From Symbiodinium natans (taxonomy: Eukaryota > Sar > Dinophyceae > Suessiales > Symbiodiniaceae): a DNA stretch of 64,000 nt. Numbering within the stretch: position 1 is the stretch's first letter; the number at the start of each line of letters is the position of its first letter. Shown one piece after another: positions 37,101 through 49,100 of the stretch. A program made the translations under genes and the position numbers. The stretch is taken from assembly GCA_905221605.1 (NCBI GenBank), contig CAJNDS010002144.1:427647-491646 (forward strand). The letters run 5' to 3'. The notes beneath the pieces were generated by a model that saw only the letters and a list, made by a program, of their open reading frames with translations, searched no databases and was not told the DNA's origin.

Positions 37101-37642
37101 TCCCCAATCCATCCCACGGAACAGTTGCAGCCACAAGTCACGCTGGCTCCTCCGGACGGCGAAATTCGGACCTGGGCTCTGCAAGCGCTCCCTACTTACA
37201 CGAAAAAATGAGCGCAGCCAAGCCGGACACACCCTTCTGGCACCTGAGAAATCACAAGCCATGAGAGAGTGGCCTCAAGTGTCTTAGGGACCCGAGCTCC
37301 CGGCTGGGATTGGAGTTCCGTGCTCCCCACAATGCAGCGTCGCTGCGCAGAAGGCGCCTGCACAGAGGCATCCTTCCCACGCTGCGCCCCCTGCAGCTGG
37401 TCCTGAAGCTCCACACACAGCATGAGACATCGCGGCACCATCGTCATCCATCCATCCGTGCACGCAGTGAGGATATGGTGATGAGCTGTGGCAGTCACTG
37501 CCCGAGGCAGCACAACTGCTGAACCAAAGAGGGCCTCCGGAACTGTGGGAACCGCACGAGGAGTCCCTCTCGCTGGCACGGACGGTACTGAGGGAGCAAG
37601 ATACCCACAGACTGCCAATGCAACCGGAAGAAGCCGTTTCAC
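34166..37642 (-). CDS. EGF-repeat membrane protein
   Basis: Multi-exon gene. A candidate start at 37642 gives a signal peptide (MKRLLPVALAVCGYLAPSVP). From about 37140 to 35540 there are at least six EGF/tenascin-like units with the Cys-x-Cys-x5-Gly pattern (CGCNCSVGWIGDRC, CSCDCNAGWYGGAC, CECSQGWRGSSC, CSCFTGWLGETC, CKCDAGFFGPTC, CECEFGWTGSDC), a Cys-rich spacer, and CSCPVSHFGRYC. The 3' part (35376-34166) carries about five hydrophobic segments in three frames (IFVFTLADIIMDFCSLILTS, FWLSLKISVGVLVFAGVTC, WMLLIASATAVGDIAGVLV, VGLYLILCIVLAVMMYFIL) and a stop at 34166. Frame changes near 37030 and 35760 may be introns or indels. It is likely a surface adhesion or receptor-like protein; no ortholog can be named. 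Confidence 0.65.
35417..35433. repeat. Poly-G run of 17 in a probable intron
   Basis: Seventeen consecutive G on the plus strand, inside the non-coding gap of the EGF-repeat gene. A copy of the dispersed TCCTTnnTAyAAGGGAATyy motif follows. Confidence 0.95.
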
Positions 37643-38132
37643 GCGAATCCCTCTTGATGTCGGAAGAAGAACGGCTATTCAAGAAGTACTTGAATGCATC
37701 CGAAGGCCAACCTGCATACATTGGCAAATGACCACAGGAGCTCCACTCTGCATTGCCAGGGAGCAGCTGCACGACGTCGAGGTCTGTAAGGAAGTCATCC
37801 CTGATCACGACCGTCTGACTCGGACTCTGGGCCGGATGATACGATGACGGGCTGACACCGTACCTGGACGAGAGCACTGCAGAGAGCGAGCACAATCCTG
37901 GAGGGCTGGTTCTGTGACTGCTAGCTGCGCGAGAGTCCGGATGAGACCGCCAGAACCCGGTAGGCGTGCTCACGCTACTTTTTGCTGTAGCGGACTGAGA
38001 GGGAGGAGCCGGATCTCTCTCCAATCTGCCGGTCCACTTCTGCAAGCGCCGGGTGTCCTGACTGTGTTTGATTCCTTACTAAGCCACTAAACTGGCATGC
38101 GTGGGGGATCCTGGGGTATGGGCCCTCAGACT

Positions 38133-38693
38133 TTAAGTCCTTAAGCTTACCCGACCCCCCCTCTCTCTGCCTTTCAAGCTGGCGTCCTGGACAGGAGGAT
38201 GGAAAAACGGTTGCAGCCATGAGGGAGACTTCGACCTGGCTTTCTGGAAAATGTAGGCCCAGCGCTTGTTCGGGAGACTCGGCACCTGCATGTTGGGGCC
38301 TGCCCAATGGAAAAGCCGAGCGCTGGCGTGGTGGCAGTTTTTGGTCATGAGGTTGAAGCGCATGTCGCCCAAGAGCTGGAACCGAAGATCACTCAAGCTG
38401 ATGCATCTGCGAAGCTCATGCGGAGAAACTACAGCATGAAGACGCCCTGGTGGACAAGGCTCACGCCCAATGAGTCGAGACACATCAATGTTCAAATGGC
38501 TCAGCTTCTCGAAGACGTAGCTGCCATCAGCTGTGTGCGCAACGATCAGGGAATGCTCAGCCCCAAACAACCAGCCCAAGTGGCCGGCGGACTGCACACG
38601 CCACTCAATTTCGAGGACACGCTTGTCCAAATCGCGCCTTCCTAGACTTTTCAACGAGTTCTTGCCTAAGGCAGTGGGTCCTCTCAAAGCCAA
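38133..38693 (-). CDS. Permuted papain-fold (LRAT/PPPDE-like) candidate
   Basis: A frame of 186 residues from Met at 38693. A His-bearing strand, GWLFGAEHSLIVAHT, is followed after about 80 residues by a Cys-bearing helix start, NLMTKNCHHASARLFHW. His before Cys in this spacing is the order in permuted papain-like folds (LRAT/PPPDE/NlpC-P60-like), which cleave isopeptide or lipid-ester/amide bonds. The last 20-30 residues (KGRERGGRVSLRT) may be intron read-through. Homology is by motif only. It lies upstream of the EGF-repeat gene in the same direction and may be complete or a 5' exon. Confidence 0.45.
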   Translation of the reverse strand: MALRGPTALGKNSLKSLGRRDLDKRVLEIEWRVQSAGHLGWLFGAEHSLIVAHTADGSYVFEKLSHLNIDVSRLIGREPCPPGRLHAVVSPHELRRCISLSDLRFQLLGDMRFNLMTKNCHHASARLFHWAGPNMQVPSLPNKRWAYIFQKARSKSPSWLQPFFHPPVQDASLKGRERGGRVSLRT

Positions 38694-38783
38694 GAAAGTA
38701 CCGTTTGCATTGTTTGTGGCGTCCGTCTCATAAGTGCACTGAAGCCATTGGCCTCAAGGGGTGGCCCAACAGGGTTTCAAAAG

Positions 38784-39470
38784 GTTTAGGGTTTAGGGTT
38801 TAGGGTTTAGGGTTTAGGGTTTAGGGTTTAGGGTTTAGGGTTAAGGGTTTAGGGTTTAGGGTTTAGGGTTTAGGGTTTAGGGTTTAGGGTTTAGGGCTCA
38901 GCGCGCAGGGCTTAGGGTTTAGGGTTTAGGGTGTGGGGGTCAGGGAACCCACGAAAAAGTCAAAGACAAAACATTGGATGCGTCTAAATCCGCGCAACTT
39001 TACAAGACCAGGATCAATATGCAAGGACACTACGCTCTTGTAACGATAAATCTGGTTATAATGGCTACTGGTATAAATTACAGCATTGATATAACTATTT
39101 TCTTATTATGTCTATAAACATTGCATTTATTAACGTTTAGAAAAAACAAGCAGAATCCTTACTATACGTATTCTTTCGTGAATAAGAAAATTACCCGAAT
39201 CAATTTTAATGGTTGCATATGGTTGCATTCTGCTGTTTTTAAGCACTATAGATTTTGTAGCCATTCCTAGACATCTTATAACTGTTGCGAACAGTACTTG
39301 TTATTACGACTATACCTGCTTTAGTTGTAAATATTTTTAGGAATTGTAGTTACTGTAACTATTGTAACCCTAAACCCTAAACCCTAAACCCAAAACCCTA
39401 AACCCTAAACCCCTAAACCCCTGAACCCCTAAACCCTAAACCCTAAACCCTAAACGCTAACCCCCCGGCC
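38784..39470. other. Telomeric arrays and AT-rich island
   Basis: TTTAGGG array at about 38784-38935, then about 400 bases of markedly AT-rich unique sequence (38960-39360) without open frames. CCCTAAA copies follow at 39364-39458. Nothing else is recognised. Confidence 0.7.
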
Positions 39471-39941
39471 TTTGGCCTGAAGCTCAAGGATGGTCAGAGT
39501 GACAACCACAAGGCACGTTATCATCACCTGAGCCCGAATGAAATTTCCGAGTGTCCATCTTTTTGGGGGCTTGCAAGGGGAGATGGGTTTGGGGTCTAGG
39601 GTTTAGGGTTTAGGGTTTAGGGTTTAGGGTTTAGGGTTTAGGGTTTAGGGTTTAGGGTTTAGGGCTTGCAAAGGGAGTTATAAGGTTTAGGAATTTCTGC
39701 CAATTCACGAGTGTCCATAACAGGGCTCGTAAGGGAGCAATTGGATGCGTTCGGCCCTTTTGAAGATCACGACTGAAAAATACAGAATCACAGATAACTG
39801 TCGTGGGTGCCCAAAATAAGACAATAGGTGAATTTGTCTTACCATTGCCCGGCCACTACCTGCAGATGCTTCTTCGAAACACACCGCGCAAGCATGAGTT
39901 ATCTCTGCTGCAGTAGATCGTACCTATAGCAAAGACTTCTC
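39471..39941. other. Spacer with duplicated segment around a TTTAGGG block
   Basis: GGGCTTGCAAGGGGAG and GGGCTTGCAAAGGGAG flank a TTTAGGG block at about 39594-39664. CGAGTGTCCAT recurs outside both. No frame is supported. Confidence 0.6.
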
Positions 39942-40250
39942 TCAATTCGATTTCCAAGCTGCACACTGCCCGCAGCGAGCACTGCATTTAGGCGGCACAA
40001 CACCGCCCAGGATCATGGATACTTCCGTGGAGCACAATGACAAAATATGACAAAATCGATTCCAGCCAGAATGGCTAAGAGATTCAAGCACGCAATGCAA
40101 GGCCAATAGACGGTGCCACGGCTCCTGCTTTGCAGCTGCTTTGCCTAAAACCCTCTCGCTGATTTTCTTGCGCATCTCCTCCACATGCGATAAGTCATCC
40201 CAAGAGGCACCGGCCAGAAGCTGCGAGAAACACTCCTCACGATGCCTCAC
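39942..40250 (-). CDS. Possible exon, product unknown
   Basis: A frame of about 102 residues with protein-like composition (FSQLLAGASWDDLSHVEEMR, KKISERVLGKAAAKQEPWHR, a hydrophobic helix, and a C-terminal CSARCGQCAAW). No domain is recognised. The frame upstream (40258-40572) may hold further exons with repeats between. Confidence 0.35.
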   Translation of the reverse strand: MRHREECFSQLLAGASWDDLSHVEEMRKKISERVLGKAAAKQEPWHRLLALHCVLESLSHSGWNRFCHILSLCSTEVSMILGGVVPPKCSARCGQCAAWKSN

Positions 40251-40742
40251 TGCCTCACTAGTCTAGGTGAACATTGTCGGTTGCCTCCTGGCAAGATGTG
40301 AAACCTTGCACGATTCCAGCATGTCCCAAAGTTTTCGAGGGCACGCTCGCAATCTCGCTACCCAGCGCGTCCGTATGCTTTGAGCAGTCTAGGCCACAAG
40401 TCTTCTGCCAGTACGAAAGTGTCGACTTGATGGAGGTTTCCCCAAAAACAGGGTACCCTAATTTCGGAAACCGCCGTAATAGTGATACCCCTATTTCGGG
40501 AAAGGTACTGGGCTTTGTCCTTGATCTCACCGCGGAACCCACAGACATGCAACCCATGTTCACTTGCGGCAACCTGAGATCTCAGCAACTTTCAGCCGAT
40601 TGACGAGGGTTTTGGAGAGGGTTTTAGAGGGGGGGGGGGCTTGAGCTTGACAGGTTTCAGGTTGTGAAAGCTCTGTCGGGATGCTGCAATTTTGCGGGCC
40701 TTGGGGTCTTAGGGTAGCGGTCTTGCAGCATCTAGAACTCCC

Positions 40743-40990
40743 CTAGACGTTGGCTTTGGTGAGGTCGGAACCTCGCAAAGGCTCGTAGACGGCCCCAAAA
40801 CTGATTCCCACTCCTGCGAACATGAAACCTCCAACATCCCAAGCCACTCCGAAATCCTGGCGCCCCGGGCCGCGCTCAAAAAAAAAATCGCAAAAACATC
40901 GTCCGCGGCACCCAGTGCTTCGTATCCGCCCTGCGCCATGGCTCCCTGGGCTCCCCCAAAAAAACTCCCTGGAGCCGGCGCTGGCAACGG
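40743..40990 (-). CDS. Possible small gene or terminal exons, product unknown
   Basis: Two exon-like pieces on the minus strand: MAQGGYEALGAADDVFAIFF, then after CGCCAG the piece DFGVAWDVGGFMFAGVGISF continuing GAVYEPLRGSDLTKANV to a stop at 40743. The second resembles in style the Gly-rich hydrophobic stretch MFNMVWGVAGCFGADKV at 50.4 kb, so it might be the end of the long repeat gene. A separate short membrane protein is equally possible. Confidence 0.35.
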
Positions 40991-41569
40991 AACGCCGCGC
41001 GACTGCTGGTGACCCTAAGGGAAAAAGAGACCTGCTGAAAGAGGGGATGGATGAGTTGGGGTCACCTATGCTCCAAACATCCTGCACTGCGCGTACTCTA
41101 CGCAACGGCCCCACGCAACCGGCCCATTTCGAACTTGATGACGGGTCTGGAGCCTTCTGAATCGATTCTTGCCCTATTGCGCGGCCACCTGAGTCTCCTT
41201 CGTGCAGCCGCGCGACCGAAACAGGCACGTGGAGGGTCGGGGGACTTAGTAAGTAGATAGTCCCCAGTAGACTCATGAGTACCCTACAAGGGGCCCCAAT
41301 TGGAGTTTTTCCTACTTGTAGCTCTATAAGATGGCTACTTACTCAGTCCTTCACGAGCAAGCACTGAAAGCCCCTACAGGGGTGTGTAGCGCGGTGTGTG
41401 GGAGGCAGCAGACTTCTGCTGTTGCCGCGCGGAAACATACACACCAGGCGCCAAGCGCTCACTCCCTCCCGACCCTCCAGGCGTTAACTGGAAACATCTT
41501 CAGCCCGCGCCCTCGCCTTAAAACCCTAAACCCTAAGCCCTAAGCCCGAAGCCCTAAGCCCTAAACCTC

Positions 41570-43151
41570 CGCTACTCCACCACCTTGCACTCCAGCATCG
41601 GGCGGCCCACCGTGGTGTAGTCGCTGCGCCGTCCCCGGCCGGGATGAAGGGTCCCGTCCGACCGGAAGATCCTTGGATGACCTCTGGGAACCCTCCGGAG
41701 AACAGTGTAACTCTCAGGCTCCTATTGTAGTTTCTACAAAAAACACAAAAAAAAATCCAGTCCTAAGCCCTACACCCTACACCCTAAACCCTAAGCCCTG
41801 AAAAACTACACCCTAACCCCTAAGAAGAAAGCCAAGGATCTGCACTGTCTTGCCACCCACATGCGCGACCGAGAAGTGTTGACCGTCCACGTCGCCGACC
41901 CGGAAGTTCCCGATCTGCACGAAGCGATCCTCGGGGGGATTGCCAAAGACATTTAAGGGGTCCATTCGGCATACCAAGGGGGCTAATGTAGATTATGTAG
42001 GACGTTATACAGAGGTTCTATAGATCTCCTAGCTAGGGGCACACGGGCCGCCAAGAGAAGCTTCTGAAAACCGAAGCAAGCCAAGAATCCCCGAAGGTGA
42101 TGCCCAAGGGGCGCATTCAAAACGGGGCGGGAGCTGTGCCACAAGCCCCAGTCTCCACGAGGCCCAGGATGCAAGGTGCCGTCTGCACGGAAGATCTGCA
42201 CAGTAAGACCTTGGCTGTGGGGCCCGGAGGCCCTAATAGGGCCCGTAAAGGAGCCCTGACGCCCATACAGCTAGAGCCCTTCTTAAGGCCCTTAGAGCCC
42301 GTAGAGCCCTTAGAGCCCTGAAAGCACTTAGAGCCCTTGAGCCCTTACCCTTAGAACCCTTTAGAGAAGCGCCCTTGGAAAAAAAAAACCCTTAAAGGCC
42401 TTAGAGCTCTTCGAGCCCGTAGAGGGCCCGTAACGCCCATAAATTGCCCGGGCCTCTGCGGCGACCTGAGTTGTGGGAGATGGAGAAGTGGTCCGCATCC
42501 ACTTCGCCCATCCGGAAGTAGCCGAACTGGATGAAGCGATCACCAAATTTAATCCCCCTTCTTCTTCTCGAGCTGGGTTGCCTGGGCTGCTGTCCAGCAA
42601 CTTATGAATGCAAGAAAGGCGGACAATCAACACTAAGGCGTCCGTGCCATGATTGCGATGACTTATCTATATATATATGTATACATATATACATACAAAC
42701 ACACATACAGACCTGGTCAGGACGCTGGCCCGGTCGAGGGGCAGTTCACAGCCTAGTTTTGGTCAAGGGAATGCAGAACAGTTGGGCAGCATTGTCTAGA
42801 ACTTCATCTCTTTGCAGCCCTGCCCCCGCAAGGCTGGGATCGGGACGGTGCGCAACAGCGTGCGCAGTGGCACAGCATGCCCCGCTGGACAAGGCAAAAC
42901 CAAACTTTAGGAACTAAACCGTAAAAATAGACATGCAGGGTGGCTTGGGGTGAGCCTACCGCCGAGTGATGTTGCGAGCGACCCGGGCAGAGGGGCCGGG
43001 TAGAAAAAATGAGGTGAGGCCCCGGGCCCCGGCGCCCAGCGAGCAACCCAGAACGCAACACACCCTAAACCCTAAACCCTAAACCCTAAACCCTAAACCC
43101 TAAACCCTAAACCCTAAACCCTAAACCCTAAACCTTCGGCAGGGAGAGAAA

Positions 43152-43182
<31 letters not shown>

Positions 43183-46100
43183 CAGAGAGACAGAGACAGA
43201 GAGAGAGCGCGACCCAAGCGGCCTGGGCTCTCGGCCCCAGCTGCCCCAGTCAGAGCGGGGCCCCGGACGCAGGGTCCCATCGCCACGGTAGATCTGGGCG
43301 GTCGTGCCTGTCTCTTTAGGGTTTAGGGTTTAAGGCTTAGGGTTTAGGGTTTAGGGCTTAGGGTTTAGGGCTTCGGGCTACCCTCTGAAGGCCTCCCTTG
43401 TGCGACACCGAGAAGTGCTGGGAATCCATGTTCGCGAGGCGCCAGTCCCCAATCTGCATGAAGTCCTCGCCCGTGAAGGGTTTAGGCTTGAGGTTTGAGG
43501 GTTCAGGGTTTAGGGTTTAGGGTTTAGGGTTTAGGGTTTAGGGTTTAGGGTGTAGGGTTTAGGGTTTAGGGCTTAGGGTTTAGGGTTTAGGGTTTAGGGT
43601 TTAGGGTTTAGGGTACCATGAAGTCCTGGCCCATGACGATTCCGGGGCAGGTGCCCAGGATCTCGTAGATATTCCTCAGCATGGAGGCATCTTTGCGGCC
43701 TAGACATACACCGTGAACTCTTTAGGGACAATTTTTATTAGGGGCTAAGGAGGAAGGTGTCAAACAGAACTTTAGACACTCCTGACAACGCATCATGGGC
43801 TTCTAAACAATCCTTAACTATTAACTATGGGGGGAGAACCTGGAAAGGAGGGTAGTATAGAGGGGGGTAGAATACTAAACCCTACACCGGCGGAGGGTGT
43901 GTGTTTTTTAAAGGTGCTGCTCGGGCCTGCTTTTTCTTGAAGGTGTGGCTCAGCTTGGCTTGGCAAATACTGTAAATAGCAGCATTTCTGTTTTCAGGCC
44001 GCAAATACTGTAAATGGCAGCATTTCTGCGTTTGCAGAGGCTGCAAATACGGTAACTAGCAGCATTTCTGGGTTGTCAAAGGCTGCAAATACTGTAAATA
44101 GCAGCATGTCTGCGTTGTCAAAGGCTTCAAGTACTGTAAATAGCAGCATTTCTGCGTCGTCAAAGGCTGCAAATACTGTAATTTGCAGCATTTCTGCTTT
44201 TTCAAAAGCTGCAGATACTGTAAACAGCAGCATTTCTGCGAATTTAGAGGCTGCAAATACTGTAAATAGCAGCATTTCTGACTTTGCAGAGGCTGCAAGT
44301 ACTGTAAACATACTGTACATGGCAGCATTTTTTGAGTTTCAGACGCTGCAGTAAAATAAGGCATTTCTGAATATTCAGAAGCTGCAAATGCTGTCAATAT
44401 CAGCATGAGACAAAACAAACGGAATGGGATCATATGCTCTGACGCATGCTTGCTCGGCCTAAAAAAGCGGGGGGTTGGTGCGCCCCATTTGCTAACAAAA
44501 TGCTCGAACGATGGGTTTGGAAAGGATCAGATGGTGCACAGCTCACAAAAGCCGGGGGCTTGAATGGTGGGTTTGTAGGGGATCATATGGTGTTTGAGGC
44601 AAACTTGCACGGCTTAAAACAAGGCTGCAAATACTGTAAGGAGCAGCATTTCTGCATTTTCAGATGCTGCAAATACTGCAAATAGCAGCATTGCTGCCTT
44701 TGCAAAGGCACATTGTACATAGCAGCATTCTGAATTTTCAGGCGCTGCAAATACTGCAAAGAGCGGCAGTTCTGAATTTCGCAAGCTGCAAATGCTGTAA
44801 GTACCAGCATGAGACAAAACAAATGGAAGGGAATTATGTTCTTTGACGCAAGCTTGCTCGGCCAAAAAAATGCGGAGGGTTGGGGGGGGCACAACCCCCC
44901 CCCCTTTGAAAACACAATGCTCGAATCATGGGTTTGGAAAGGATTCTAATGGTGCCGGCTCACGAAAGCGGCAAGATTGGGGGGTCACAACCATTTGCAA
45001 ACAGAATGCTCGCACGATGGTTCTGGAATTGGCATTATTTTATGGAATCAATTTATTTGATTTTCAAGATAAAATATACAATGTTTTGTATTATATTGAT
45101 TGTACTGATGTTAATACTGAATATGTTCTGGATGAATATAGTGAAGGAAGCTTTGCACGGCTTAAGAAGTCCCATTTGCGAACACAATGCCCGCATGATA
45201 GGCTTGGAAGGGAATCATAATCTTTGACTCAAGCAGCACAGCCTTATAAGCGGGGATTGGGGCTTTGAAGCGGTGTGGATGGATTCTGATGTGCTTGAAA
45301 CAAGCTTTGCACGGCTTTAGAAATGGACCAGAGGACCAGAGGACCAGAGCACCACGGGACCAGAGGACCAGAGGACCAGGGGACCAGGGGACCAGGGGAC
45401 CCGAGCCACACCTTTCAAAGAAAAGAAGGCCGAGCCCCACCTTAAAAGCAAACCTTGCCCCCCTACACCCTAAACCCTAAACCCTAAGCCCTAAACCCTA
45501 AACCCTAAACCCTAAACCCATGAATTCAGGTTCCCGGTGTCCCACAATGCAACTGGGGATAGCGAGCATTGACCCACTTGGACTTGTAAAACTGGACCGG
45601 TCTGAGATGGCCGTCGGACCGGAACATTTGGATGGTCTTGCCATTCCTTACTGTTAGTTTAAGGTTTAGGGTTTAGGGTTTGGGGTTTGGGGTTTGGGGT
45701 TTGGGGTTTAGGGTTTGGGGTTTAGGGTTTAGGGTTTAGGGTTTAGGGTTTAGGCTTCAGGGTTTCGGGCTCATGGAAGGAAGGAAGGAAGAGAGAGGAG
45801 CCATTGCAGCTTATGCGGATGATAAACCCCCGCAAAAAAGCCTGCACAATCACCCCGTCACAACGCCAACCTCAGCCCTTCTTCCCTGCTCACCCTAAAC
45901 CCTAAGCGTCAAACCCTAAACCGTAAACCTAAACCCTAAACATAAAACTTTAAACCCCAAACCCTAGACCCTCACACCCTGAACGCTGAGTGCTCACCCT
46001 AGATTCTCGTGGGTCAAGATCAAGTGCCGTCCATCCGCATCCCCGAGTCGGAACTGCCCAATCTGCAGGAAGCGATCTCCGAAGCTGATGCCCATCCTTT

Positions 46101-49100
46101 CAGACGTCTCAGCAACCCCTAAGCCCTACACCCTAAACCCTAAGCCCTAAAGCCTTAAAGAGGTCAAAGCAAAAGTCAGTTTCTGAAAATACACGCGAGA
46201 GCTGCGACGCGTCCTAGCCGGGGATTCTAGGGTCTTCCTTAGTTTCTTCTTCGGGGTGGCTCAACCCTAAACCCTAAACCCTAAACCCTAAACCCTAAAC
46301 CCTAAACCCTAAACAGATCCAAGCATCGGAGGCCCGGCGCTGAGCCCCCAGCCGTCCCAGTCGCTTCTCGGCCCCGGGTCCCGAGTGGCATCACTCCTGT
46401 ATTACATGGGTTGGTGGTCCCTTTAGGTTTAGGGTTTAGGGTTTAGGGTTTAGGGTTTAGGGTTTGGGGTTTAGGGTTTGGGGTTTAGGGTTTAGGGTTT
46501 AGGGTTTAGGGTTTAGGGTTTAGGGTTGTCGCACTACGTGGGTTGGTGGTCGCTTTAGGTACTTGGAGGTTCATGGTACTTACTAACCAATTAAACTGTA
46601 CTTATAACTGTACCTAATAACCATATGAGGGCACTTCATGGCCTAATGCGTGGGTTATAGGTACAGTTACAATTTGTTACTAAGTACCATGAACCTCCAA
46701 GTAGGGTTTCTGTTTAACGGACCTATATTCAGGGTTCTTATCAGGGTATCTAGGGGCAATCTGAAGGTGTAAGAGTAGCAGATAAAGAGGCCACCGGCCT
46801 GTATAACTCCCATAGATATCTGGTGCCCTGCCCCCTAGAAGGAGCATTGAGTAACTTATATAATTTTACACACATGGCAGAGACGCATCATACGAACACA
46901 CACAGCCTCTCCAAAAATCTCTGAAACGGCACTCTGACTTGAAACTCTCCTGTAGACCTGGGCCGTCGTCCCATCGTTCTGGCGGTGGGAGACGGTCAAG
47001 TGGCTGTTGTCCATCGCTGCCAGGCGGAAGTTCCCGATCTGGACGAAGCCCGGCCCGAAGGTGATGCCGTAAGGGAAGCCGATCGGCCGGTGCCAGGACC
47101 CCCAGTCTGAGCGGGGCCCCGGGTGAAGCGTGCCGTCGCTCCGGAAGATCTGCGCCGTTCTGCCACGCCTTCTGCCATCCTTGCGTGCAAACAAAAGGGA
47201 AGTAAAGTACCCCTAACCCCTAAACCCTAAACCCTAAACCCGAAACCCTTTAAGAGGGCTTCGCCCCAAAAACCGTGCGCGAGATCTTCCCGGCCTTGTG
47301 CGAGATGGAGAGATGGTTGGCGTCAACCGCCGCCAAGCGCCACTCCCCGAGTTGGATGAAGCGATCTCCCCACGATCCGAAGTCCGGATCGCAGACTCCA
47401 TAGGCCATCTCCGCAATGTCCTTGCAGGTCCAGGGCGCGGGGCTCCGGCTCGCAATCGGACTGGTCACAAGGGTGCGGACATAGCCACTGCTGGTGTAGG
47501 CCTGCATGGTCCTCCCGTTGATGTGAGACACCAGGAAGCGGCTTCCGTCGGTGTCCCCAAGACGGAACTTGCCCAGCTGCAGGAACCTACTTGGAGGTTC
47601 ATGGTACTTGCAAAACCCAATAGCTGTACTTAGAACCCACTGACCAGCCCCTTAAGTGCCTTCATATGGTCATAAGTACAGTTGTAAGTACTGCAACTAT
47701 TGGTTGATAAGTACTGTGAACCTCCAAGCATTCCAGGGTTCAGGGCTTTTGGGCCTTGGGTTACAGGGTTTTCGGGGACGTCTAAGAAATCGTTTGAGCT
47801 GTCTTCTGGCACTCCGCTTCTTGTTATTGTCAATCATCTTGCCGCTACTCCTACTGCTGCTACTGCCCCTGCTACCGCTACTGCGACTGCTACTACTGCT
47901 TCTGCAACTGCAACTGCCACTGCTACCGCTACTGCGGCCACTGCGGCTACTGCTACTGGTAGAACGATACTCATATTCTTACACTAAACCCTAAACCCTA
48001 AACCCTAAACCCTAAACCCTAAACCCTAAGCCCTGACGGTCCAGCCGAGCCTGTCACCGAAGCTGATGCCTGCAGGGTTCCCTTCGTGGCGGTCAAAGGT
48101 GCCCCAGTCCTTGCTTAGCTGTCCAGTATCCTAAGGGGGAAGGGTTAACCTTTGGGATAATAAGGGGAGTACCCCAAAAAGGTTAAAGGCTACCTACTCT
48201 CCAGCCTAGGGGGAATAAGAGGTTAACCTTTTGGGATTATAAGGGGAGTATATTTACCCCAAAAAGGGTTAAAGGTTACCTACTCTACTACTAGGCTTGT
48301 CTCTTTCTGCACATCTTTAGGCACTTCGGCCGGGGGGGGAGGGGGCCTATTAAACGTACATCTCCATGGGGCGATAATGATATTAGGACGCGGGGCCCAT
48401 AGAGCTTCAAGTCATTGGGGGCTGCTTTACCCCCCCCCCTCCAAACAGGCAAAACGAACCTTAGCCGCAATCATCGTGTCGAGTGGCTGTAAAGTCGAAG
48501 GATATAACATCGGAGCCTTAATAACAAAAATAGGAATTTGGGGGATATTGCAGTATAAGTATATAGGAACCATAAGGGAATATCATTCGTAACTATTCCG
48601 AGCCCTTTACTAACCGGCATCCCTAACATACCCTTTGCCTTTCGCTGGGCGTCAGTGCGTGGTCCAGGGTGCAGCGTCCGATCGCTTTTGTAGACTTGCA
48701 TGGTCTGTCCGTCTTTGTGCCTGAGGGAGAGAACTTCGGAGTACCAGCACGATGCGTGTGATTCGTGCTATGAAAAGCTCACTTTTCATGGGTCACTTTT
48801 TGCGAGTCTCTCTGTTGTCAGTCACGTGTTCCTTAAAAACTGTAGGGGCCAGGGAAACAGAGAGAAGCCGCAAACCTTGCCCAGATCTTCCAACACCCCA
48901 TAATTAAGGAGTATACCCCAATTTATACTAAGGATCATGATTGTTAGTTAGGGTATATTCCTTAATTCAGGATCCCTCTTCATCATGAATTAGGGCATAT
49001 TCCTTAACTAAGGGGTTTTGGAAGATCTGGGTAGTTCGACCCCCCCCCCCCCCCCCCCCCGCTACCCGAAACCCTAAACCCTAAACCCCAAACCCTAAAC

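Noticed and set aside
43994-44433. Repetitive protein encoded by the 42-bp minisatellite
   Set aside because: Open frames exist on both strands because the period is near a multiple of three. There is no start context, no domain, and it sits in intron-like sequence.
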